Assembly (NCBI RefSeq): GCF_004217135.1
Contig: NZ_SHKK01000001.1
Span: 372,001-436,000, forward strand
DNA from: Micromonospora violae
GTDB lineage: Bacteria > Actinomycetota > Actinomycetes > Mycobacteriales > Micromonosporaceae
Direction of reading: 5' to 3'
DNA length: 64,000 nt
The notes below the pieces were generated by a model. It was given only the letters and a program-made list of their open reading frames with translations, made no database searches and was not told the origin of the DNA. How positions within the stretch are numbered: the stretch's first letter is position 1; each line of letters starts with the position of its first letter. The translations under genes were made by a program, and so were the position numbers. Positions 57,817 through 64,000 of the stretch are shown in pieces.

Positions 57817-58665
57817 TCAGATGATGCGACGGAGCACCGTCTCCACGGCGTCGATCAGCGGATCACCATCGGTGCGCGGGTGCCGTGCGAGACCGAACTC
57901 GACGTCCGGTAGGACGGGCAGGGCATCCGGGTCGCGGCAGATCATGGCCGGTTCGACATTGGCGGGCATCAGCGCCGCGACGCCGAGCCCGGCTCGTACG
58001 GCGGCGAGGACCCCGACCAGGCTGTTGCTCTCGAAGGCCACCCGCCACCGCCGACCGGCACGTTCCAGTGCCTCCAGCACCGAGGTACGCCACGAGCACG
58101 GGTTGGAGAACAGCACCACCGGCAGCGGATCGGCGCGCACGTCCACCCCCTGCCCGGTCGCCCACACCAGCGGGGCGCGCATCGTCCAGCGCGGTGGCCC
58201 GGGAATGTCCGGTACGGCGTCGAGGACGAGTTGGATGCGGCCCGCGTCGTAGGCCTCCCGCATGGCGGCGTTGGAACAGCTGAGCACCTCCAGGGTCGCG
58301 CCGGGATGCAGCCGGGCAAGGTCGGCGAGGGCCTGCGGAAGCTGGGACGCGGCGAGGTCTTCGAGTAACCCGACGCCACAGTGGCCGGTGAGCGCGCGGC
58401 CGGTTTCGGCGAGTGCCTGTGCGGAGAGCGAGAGGATGCGTTCGGCGTACGGGAGGAGCTCCTCGCCCGCCCGCGTCGGCGAGACACCGGACGACGACCG
58501 GTGCAGCAGCGGACGGCCGACGACGCTCTCGAGTTTGCGTAGCTGTTGGCTGAGACCGGGCTGGGTGTGCCCGAGCGCGGCCGCGGCGCGGCTGATGCTG
58601 CCCTCGCGCACGGCGGCGACGAACGAGCGCAGCAGAGCGGTTTCCAGGTCCCTGGCCATAAGCAT
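57817..58665 (-). CDS. LysR family transcriptional regulator
   Basis: A 282-residue protein from ATG 58665 or 58659. The winged-helix region is ALLRSFVAAVREGSISRAAA then ALGHTQPGLSQQLRKLESVV. The effector domain has LEVLSCSNAAMREAYDAGRI, PLVWATGQGVDV and LVGVLAAVRAGLGVAALMPA. Divergent from an MFS gene, it probably controls its expression with a small-molecule co-inducer. GCATTGATTATGC at 58661 (arms GCAT/ATGC) overlaps the start. Confidence 0.93.
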   Translation of the reverse strand: MLMARDLETALLRSFVAAVREGSISRAAAALGHTQPGLSQQLRKLESVVGRPLLHRSSSGVSPTRAGEELLPYAERILSLSAQALAETGRALTGHCGVGLLEDLAASQLPQALADLARLHPGATLEVLSCSNAAMREAYDAGRIQLVLDAVPDIPGPPRWTMRAPLVWATGQGVDVRADPLPVVLFSNPCSWRTSVLEALERAGRRWRVAFESNSLVGVLAAVRAGLGVAALMPANVEPAMICRDPDALPVLPDVEFGLARHPRTDGDPLIDAVETVLRRII

Positions 58666-58731
58666 TGATTATGCCGACCTCAACAAAGTGGTGTCTTCTT
58701 ATGGCGCGCGGGAGGAATTAGCGTCATTCGG

Positions 58732-60030
58732 GTGACCAGATACCGGCAGGTGCTCGCCGTGCCAGGGATGGCGCCGCTGCTGGGCGTCTCGCTGCTCGCC
58801 CGCACCGCGATAACGGCCGACGTGATGGCGCTGACCCTCTTTGTCGTCCTGGGCCTGGAGCTGAGCTACGCGGCGGCCGGTGGTGTCGCGGCGGCCCTGA
58901 CCGTCGGCGTGGCGCTGGGCGGGCCACTGCTCGGTCGCCTGATCGACTCACGGGGCCTGCGGTTCGTCCTCCTGGTGACCGTCGCCGCGCAGATCGTGTT
59001 CTGGCTGGGCGTGCCCGTCCTGCCGTACCGGTTCCTGTTGGTCGCCAGCTTCATGGCGGGCCTGCTGATGGTGCCGGTAACGGCGGTGAGCAGGCAGGCG
59101 ATCGCCGCGATGACGACGGCGCAGCAGCGCCGGGCCGCGTTCGCGCTGGAGTCGGTGCAGGGCGAACTGTCGTACATCGTGGGGCCGGCGGTGGTCATCC
59201 TGGGCGCGGCGACGGTGTCGCCCAAGGTGGTGGCGTGGGGGGTCGGTGCCGCGATCCTGGCTGGCGGCGTCGGCATCGCCGTGCTCAACCCGCCCATGCA
59301 CGCCGAGGACGAGGCGGAGGCCGCCGCGACGGACCGACCCCCGCGCCGGCAGTGGCTCGGCGCCACGATGATCGCCACGTTGACGATGGCGTTCGGGACG
59401 ACGACGTTGCTCAGCGGGGTCGACCTCGCCATCGTCGCCACGTTGCGGGAGGCGGGCCAGGTGTCCTGGGCCGCCGTCGTGGTCGTGGTGTTCGGCGTGT
59501 CGTCCGTCATCGGCGGGCTGGTCTACGGCGCGCTGACCCGGCCGCTGCCCACCTGGCTGCTGCTCGGTCTGCTCGGCGTCCTGACGATTCCCGCCGGGCT
59601 CGCCCACGACTGGCCCTGGTTGTGCGTGGCCGTCGTCGGCAGTGGGCTCCTCACCGCGCCCACCCTCGGCACGGTGGCCGACGCGGTGAGCCAGCTGGCG
59701 CCGCCCGGTGTGCGGGGCGAGGTGACAGGTCTGCAATCGTCGGCGCAGAGCGCTGGTTTCGCGCTCGGCGCTCCGCTCGTCGGTGTGGCGATCGACCTCA
59801 CCGTGCCGGCGGGCGGTTTCGCGGCGGCCGGCCTCGCCGGCCTCGCCGCCGCACTGACCGGATACCTCCTGTCCCGCACGGCGTCACACCCGGCGCGTAC
59901 CTCCGCCCGCAGCCGAGTCCGGCTGGTCAACAGGCCGACGCTCAGCTGGGGGAGTGGTGCCGGCCGACTCCGGCCGGGCGCGGCCGCGACGCGTGTCCAC
60001 CGCGAGCAGGGTGAGCGCGGCCAGTGTTAG
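58732..60030 (+). CDS. MFS transporter (divergent from LysR)
   Basis: A 432-residue protein from GTG 58732. About 12 helices, with GVALGGPLLGRLIDSRGLRF (MFS-A-like) near helix 2-3 and AAFALESVQGELSYIVGPAV in the fourth-fifth-helix region. The soluble C-terminal tail (SHPARTSARSRVRLVNRPTL and onward) is antisense to the next gene's 3' end by 147 bases. It probably exports a compound sensed by the LysR protein. Confidence 0.88.
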   Translation: MTRYRQVLAVPGMAPLLGVSLLARTAITADVMALTLFVVLGLELSYAAAGGVAAALTVGVALGGPLLGRLIDSRGLRFVLLVTVAAQIVFWLGVPVLPYRFLLVASFMAGLLMVPVTAVSRQAIAAMTTAQQRRAAFALESVQGELSYIVGPAVVILGAATVSPKVVAWGVGAAILAGGVGIAVLNPPMHAEDEAEAAATDRPPRRQWLGATMIATLTMAFGTTTLLSGVDLAIVATLREAGQVSWAAVVVVVFGVSSVIGGLVYGALTRPLPTWLLLGLLGVLTIPAGLAHDWPWLCVAVVGSGLLTAPTLGTVADAVSQLAPPGVRGEVTGLQSSAQSAGFALGAPLVGVAIDLTVPAGGFAAAGLAGLAAALTGYLLSRTASHPARTSARSRVRLVNRPTLSWGSGAGRLRPGAAATRVHREQGERGQC

Positions 60031-61134
60031 CAGCCCGCCGGCGAGTGCCAGCGGGCGTGCCCCCGAGAGGGGCAGGAGGGCACCACCGAGCAGTGACCCG
60101 CCAGCGATGCCGGCATTGAAGGCGGTGCTGACACCGGCCGACGCGATGTCGGTGCTGCCCGGGGCCAGGTGCAGCATCCGGTTCTGCACCGCGGAGCCGA
60201 ACGCCGCGTACGCGAGGCCGATCCCGGCGAGGAGCGCGATCACACCCGGCCGGAGCGCGCCGAGCGCGTACAGCCCGAGCAGCGAGGCCGCGCCGATGCT
60301 CAACGGCGTCAGCAGCGAAGCGATCGGTCGGGTGTCCAGCGTCCGGGCCGCGACGAGGGTGCCGACGACGCCGGCCGCGCCGGAGACGAACAGCAGCGGC
60401 GCCAGTAGCGCGTCAGCGAAGCCACTGACGTCGAGCAGGAATGGTGTCACGTAGGTCTGCAGGGTCATGAAGCCGCCGATGCCGAGGGCGGTGGCGATCA
60501 GCAACACGGCGAAACGCCGTCCGTCCGGTGCGCTGCCCCGGGCGGCGCCGCCGGCGGCCGGGGGATAGGACGGCAGCAGCACCACCACCGCGGCGGCGAT
60601 CGCCAGGCCGACCCCGGCCAGCACCGCGAACGCCGCCCGCCAACCGGCCTGCTGTCCGAGCCAGGTGCCCAGGGGTACGCCGAGCACCGGCGCGAGCGTC
60701 GCCCCGGTGGCGAACAGCGCCACCGCCCGGCCGCGCACCGCGACCGGAAACGGCCCGATCGCGGTCGCCGTGGCGATGGACCAGAACAGCGCCTGGGCGA
60801 GGGCGGTCACCAGTCGGGAACCAGCCAGCACGGCGTACGTCGGCGCGAGCGCGGCGGCGGCGTTCGCGGCGGCGAACAGGAGCATCGTGACGCCGAGCAG
60901 GTGCCGCCGGGGGATCCGCTGGGTCAGCCGGGTCAGCGGTACGGACGCCAGCACCACCACCACGGCGTACCCGCTGACCAGCAGACCCACCTGTGAGCGG
61001 GACCGGTCGAGATCGGGTGCGATGTGGGTCAGCAGACCGACCGGCAGCAGCTCGGTCGTGATGAACGCGAACGCGGCGAGGGAGAGCGCGACGAGCACGG
61101 CCCTGGCCCTTCGCGGCGACACCTGCGGCGCCAT
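59884..61134 (-). CDS. MFS transporter (Cml/AraJ-like)
   Basis: A 416-residue protein from ATG 61134. About 12 helices. SGYAVVVVLASVPLTRLTQR and IPRRHLLGVTMLLFAAANAA give the helix 2-3 region; APVLGVPLGTWLGQQAGWRA the antiporter motif region. The C-terminal hydrophilic tail is GRARPESAGTTPPAERRPVD. Its 3' end overlaps the divergent-strand MFS gene by 147 bases. The protein resembles the MFS at 46006. The frame runs upstream to 61494 but that part is a shadow. Confidence 0.88.
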   Translation of the reverse strand: MAPQVSPRRARAVLVALSLAAFAFITTELLPVGLLTHIAPDLDRSRSQVGLLVSGYAVVVVLASVPLTRLTQRIPRRHLLGVTMLLFAAANAAAALAPTYAVLAGSRLVTALAQALFWSIATATAIGPFPVAVRGRAVALFATGATLAPVLGVPLGTWLGQQAGWRAAFAVLAGVGLAIAAAVVVLLPSYPPAAGGAARGSAPDGRRFAVLLIATALGIGGFMTLQTYVTPFLLDVSGFADALLAPLLFVSGAAGVVGTLVAARTLDTRPIASLLTPLSIGAASLLGLYALGALRPGVIALLAGIGLAYAAFGSAVQNRMLHLAPGSTDIASAGVSTAFNAGIAGGSLLGGALLPLSGARPLALAGGLLTLAALTLLAVDTRRGRARPESAGTTPPAERRPVDQPDSAAGGGTRRV

Positions 61135-61196
61135 GACCCACCCCCCCGTTTCCGGGGTCACCGTAATGGAGGCCCCGACCCCTGCTCCGCTCGCGG

Positions 61197-62066
61197 TCAG
61201 GGTCGTGCCCGGAACGGGGCAAGGACGGCACGGATCTGCTCGGCCGCGCCCCAGTCGTCGTCGAACTGGGCCAGCACGGCGAGGTGTTGTCGCAGCTGGA
61301 TGACCGGCATGCGGGCCTCCCAGTCGTCGTCGAGCGAGGTCAGCTCCGCGTAGACCTCGAACATCCGTCGTGCCTCGGGCGGGGGCGAGGTGGACCACAC
61401 GTGCGCGAGGTCGACCTCGGCCCACATGTACGACACGGCCGGGTCGATCAGCGCGGGCTCTCCGTCCGCGGTGGCCAGGATGTTCTGTGCCCACAGGTCA
61501 CCGTGCGTCAGACACGCCGGTCGGTCGGGCAGCAGGTCCGGCAGCCGGTCACAGAGCCGTTCCAGCGCCACTCGGTCTGCCGCGTCCAGCGCCGCCTCGA
61601 CGCGGGGCTGATCGAGCCAGCGAAGCAGCCGGTGTTCCGCGAAGAAGGCGAAGCCGTCGTCGTTCCAGGTGTTGATCTGGCGACGACGGCCCAGCCAGTT
61701 GTCGTGGTGCCAGCCGAAGCGGGGATGGGTCGTGCTCAGGTGCAGGCCGGCGAGCAGGTGCGCGAACCGCTCCCAGAAGGCCTCGCTGCGCGGCCTCGCG
61801 CGCAGCACCGACAACACCAGTAGGTCCCGATCCGCCAGGATCACCTCGGGTGTCGCCACCCCGCCGAGCTCGCGCAGCGCGGCCAGCCCTTCGGCCTCGG
61901 CGGCGAAGACGTCGTCGGCGGGCGGGTCGGCGAAGCCCTTGACGAACACCGGCGGGGCATCCCGACGGGTGGCGATGCCGGCGAGCGCCGCGAGCCCGCC
62001 CGTCACCGGCTGCACCGTGACGACCTCACGCATACCGGCCCGGTGCAGGCGCTCCAGCAGGGTCAT
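61197..62066 (-). CDS. Fructosamine kinase/aminoglycoside phosphotransferase family protein
   Basis: A 289-residue kinase-fold protein. GGLAALAGIATRRDAPPVFV carries the ATP-binding lysine (VFVKGF) and FHGD-like catalytic CLTHGDLWAQNILATADGEP followed by ALIDPAVSYMWAEVDLAHVW (DPA metal site). The HGDLWxxN and DPAxxYxxxExDLA patterns are typical of fructosamine-3-kinase-like proteins. It likely phosphorylates glycated amines. It is followed at once by the DinB gene upstream. Confidence 0.9.
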   Translation of the reverse strand: MTLLERLHRAGMREVVTVQPVTGGLAALAGIATRRDAPPVFVKGFADPPADDVFAAEAEGLAALRELGGVATPEVILADRDLLVLSVLRARPRSEAFWERFAHLLAGLHLSTTHPRFGWHHDNWLGRRRQINTWNDDGFAFFAEHRLLRWLDQPRVEAALDAADRVALERLCDRLPDLLPDRPACLTHGDLWAQNILATADGEPALIDPAVSYMWAEVDLAHVWSTSPPPEARRMFEVYAELTSLDDDWEARMPVIQLRQHLAVLAQFDDDWGAAEQIRAVLAPFRARP

Positions 62067-62076
62067 GCTTCCCCCA

Positions 62077-62670
62077 TCAGGCGAAGCGGTCGGCCAGCTT
62101 GGTCAGCTTGCTGACATAGGCCGGCCAGTCGTAGTCCTCGGGAATGATGCTGCTGTCCTGGCGCAGGCCGATCGCCATATCGTGCTGTTCACGCATGATG
62201 TCGGCCTGCCCGGCGTGACGGGCGAGATCGCAGGTCACGTGGATGATGATCCGCTGTAGCGTCACGTCCTGCGTACCCGGCCGAAACCACGGCACCCGCC
62301 CCGGCGCGTCGAGCGGTAGCTCTTCGATCGTCTCGTCGGCGAACGCGCCGACCCGGCGGTACAGGTCGATCAGCCCGTCCTTCGTCTCGTCCTCCCGGGC
62401 GTACCAGTCGGCCTGGGGGTCCTCGTCGAACGCCGCCATCGGGACCAGCTCGTCGGGCGTCGGGAACTCGCGGCCGAAGGTGGGCCCGAAGTAGCCGGCC
62501 TCCACGTTGAGGCAGTGCTTGAGGAGGCCCAGCAGGTTGTTGCCGGTCGTCGTGCGGGGCAGTCTGACCTCGCGTTCGCTGAGCCCGTCGAGCTTCCAGA
62601 TGAGGTCGTCCCGGGTTCCCTGGAGGTAGGCGCGCAGCGCGGCCTTCGGATCGCTCAGGTCAGCAGCCAT
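62077..62670 (-). CDS. DinB family protein (DUF664)
   Basis: A 197-residue four-helix-bundle protein. GNNLLGLLKHCLNVEAGYFG supplies the first metal histidine, and QRIIIHVTCDLARHAGQADI the HxxxxxRHxG pair of the DinB fold. Members are metal-dependent thiol-linked enzymes or detoxification proteins. It ends 10 bases before the kinase-like gene, so the two probably share a transcript. Confidence 0.9.
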   Translation of the reverse strand: MAADLSDPKAALRAYLQGTRDDLIWKLDGLSEREVRLPRTTTGNNLLGLLKHCLNVEAGYFGPTFGREFPTPDELVPMAAFDEDPQADWYAREDETKDGLIDLYRRVGAFADETIEELPLDAPGRVPWFRPGTQDVTLQRIIIHVTCDLARHAGQADIMREQHDMAIGLRQDSSIIPEDYDWPAYVSKLTKLADRFA

Positions 62671-62711
62671 GCCCGCCAGTCTTCCCTACCCGCCGGACCG
62701 TCGCGCACCCA

Positions 62712-62743
62712 CGGCGGGCCGGTGCCAGGGCACCGGCCCGCCG
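62712..62743. terminator. Hairpin terminator
   Basis: CGGCGGGCCGGTGC, loop CAGG, GCACCGGCCCGCCG: a perfect 14-bp stem. It follows the secreted hydrolase gene on the minus strand. Confidence 0.8.
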
Positions 62744-62766
62744 AGCGAATCGACGTGTACGGGGTG

Positions 62767-63960
62767 TCAGCTTCCGGCGCAACTCGCTGTGGCTCCGCCG
62801 CCACTGCCGGTGCCCTGGAAGCCGAAACTGGTGGCCTGACCTGCGGCCAGTCGCCCGTTGTAGCTCTGGTTCGCGACGGTGATGGTCCCACTGGTGCCGC
62901 TGGTGACGCCGTTCCACAGTGAACTGACCGACGCGCCGCTGGGCAGGGTGAGAGTGACCCGCCAGCCGGTCAGCGCAGCGGATCCGGCGGTGACGCTGAC
63001 GTTGGCGACGAAGCCGCCGTTCCACTGGTCCTGAACGGTGTAGACGGCGGTGCAGGTGGGGGTGCCGCCGGTGGGCGGCGGGGTGGTGGGAGGTGGGGTG
63101 GTGGGCGGCGTGTCGTCGTCGAGCGTCAGGTTCTTCTGCTGGACGCTCCACTGGCTGCCGCACAGACCGCAGTTGGCGCCGACGAAGTTCCGGCCGGCGG
63201 TGGTGTCGCCCTTGAGACGCCACTTGAAGTACAGCGTCGCGACCCGACCGAACTCGCCGCCGTTGGTCTGGTCGTAGGTGCCGCCATGCCCGACGTTCAG
63301 GTTTCCCATGAAGGCGGGCAGGCCGGCGGGCAGCTTGCCCCAGTCATCCATCGCGTTCGGGTAGGCGATGTCGCTGGGACCGCCGATGAAGTAGGCGATC
63401 GGCTTGGTCAGCCTCCTGAGCTGGTAGTCGTCGGCGTCGTTCAGCAGGCCGCTGCTGAAGATGCCGGTCGTGGTGACGCGCGGGTCGTTCGAGACGGCGT
63501 ACGCCTCCAGCCCTCCGCAGGAGAAGCCCGCGACGGCCACTTTGCTCGTATCGATCTTGTTGTAGTACTTGCTGCCCTGCCGGGAGTTCTCCGCGACCGC
63601 CCAGTCGATGGACTGGGTGAGCATCTGGGCGTTGGTGGAGCCGGAACCGTTCGGTGCGCCGTTGGCGATGGCGAGGAAGCCGTGGGAGGCGATCTCGCGC
63701 AGGAAGTTGCCCTGGGAGAGGCCGTTGGCCGAGCACGCGCCGTTGCCCCACACGACGATGGGCAGGCGTTCGGACGGAAGGTTCTGGGGTCGGAAGATCG
63801 TGTGGTTGGCCAGGGTGGCCGAGGTCTCGTAGTCGGCGGGGTACGGACCGGAACCGCCGATGGCGGCGGACGCGGGTGTCCCGCTGAACGCCATGATCAC
63901 GGAGGTGACCGGGACGATGGCGGCTGCCAGGCCCGCGTAGATCTTCGATCGCCTTTTCAT
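62767..63960 (-). CDS. Secreted alpha/beta hydrolase with CBM2 cellulose-binding module
   Basis: A 397-residue protein. Signal peptide near YAGLAAAIVPVTSVIMAFSG ends ASAA. Catalytic part about 30-290: GFSCGGLEAYAVS nucleophile elbow (GxSxG), VVWGNGACSANGLSQGNFLR, and histidine in NLNVGHGGTYDQT, chlorophyllase- or poly-ester-hydrolase-like. A proline/threonine linker (PPTTPPPTTPPPTGG) leads to a CBM2-type module (CTAVYTVQDQWNGGFVANVS, GWRVTLTLPSG, with paired cysteines). It probably deacylates plant cell-wall polymers. Confidence 0.88.
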   Translation of the reverse strand: MKRRSKIYAGLAAAIVPVTSVIMAFSGTPASAAIGGSGPYPADYETSATLANHTIFRPQNLPSERLPIVVWGNGACSANGLSQGNFLREIASHGFLAIANGAPNGSGSTNAQMLTQSIDWAVAENSRQGSKYYNKIDTSKVAVAGFSCGGLEAYAVSNDPRVTTTGIFSSGLLNDADDYQLRRLTKPIAYFIGGPSDIAYPNAMDDWGKLPAGLPAFMGNLNVGHGGTYDQTNGGEFGRVATLYFKWRLKGDTTAGRNFVGANCGLCGSQWSVQQKNLTLDDDTPPTTPPPTTPPPTGGTPTCTAVYTVQDQWNGGFVANVSVTAGSAALTGWRVTLTLPSGASVSSLWNGVTSGTSGTITVANQSYNGRLAAGQATSFGFQGTGSGGGATASCAGS

Positions 63961-64000
63961 TGAACCCTCCAGGAACAGTCACGGTGGCGCTCCCTGGGGT

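Noticed and set aside
1..64000. CRISPR arrays, rRNA genes, complete tRNAs, replication origins
   Set aside because: No regularly spaced repeat array, rRNA motif, full cloverleaf or DnaA-box cluster was found by eye.

Overview
The window is very GC-rich DNA with frequent GTG starts and actinobacterial families throughout: F420-dependent enzymes, an AfsR/SARP regulator, a WXG100-type secretion operon, a spore-associated protein, and chromosome-type CDP-alcohol and NarL/LuxR genes. It is most likely from a Micromonosporaceae actinomycete such as Micromonospora. That placement is inferred from gene style; no rRNA or complete tRNA is present.

Bases 1 to about 24,400 form a mosaic accessory region. 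It starts with a partial GNAT-like gene, a GPP34-family gene and an acetamidase/formamidase gene. An IS5-type element follows, and a 2,291-residue secreted Rhs/YD-repeat protein begins 11 bases beyond its end. The Rhs protein ends in a Hint domain and a candidate toxin, and an overlapping 140-residue gene is the likely immunity gene. Next come degraded DNA (antitoxin and transposase fragments), a clean IS701-type insertion with TTAG duplications beside a truncated CbrC gene, several hypothetical genes, an IS3-type element, an alcohol dehydrogenase and a thioesterase. Three related repeats (15.8, 22.7 and 24.2 kb) carry 10-11 bp phased TGAAC-type motifs. The last abuts a perfect 3' half of tRNA-Val(CAC) at 24,352-24,393, which looks like the attachment site of an integrative element.

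Bases 24,495-29,620 hold an sdpC-sdpA-sdpB operon, related to the Bacillus cannibalism toxin system, facing a divergent 937-residue SARP/NB-ARC/TPR regulator. Between them are 11-bp-spaced repeats that resemble SARP sites. Bases 30,353-32,715 form a second interbacterial locus, in transcription order YbaB-like protein, EspC-like protein, WXG100-like carrier, separate EndoU-like nuclease and MafI-like immunity protein. The carrier and the toxin are separate polypeptides.

Bases 33,000-42,900 hold small membrane proteins, a frameshifted HEAT/WD40-like gene, a SapA-like secreted protein, a membrane-anchored XRE protein, fragments of an aldo/keto reductase and an IS481 transposase, a metallo-hydrolase and hairpin repeats. 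Bases 42,870-64,000 look like ordinary chromosome: a deazaflavin-dependent reductase, GNAT, methyltransferase, peptidase inhibitor, three MFS transporters with CGNR or LysR neighbours, an esterase/ECF sigma pair, a PAS-GAF protein, a MerR/SDR pair, an F420 oxidoreductase, a two-component system, a CDP-alcohol phosphotransferase, a fructosamine-kinase-like gene, a DinB protein and a secreted CBM2 hydrolase. Clear hairpin terminators sit at 36.6, 48.0 and 62.7 kb.
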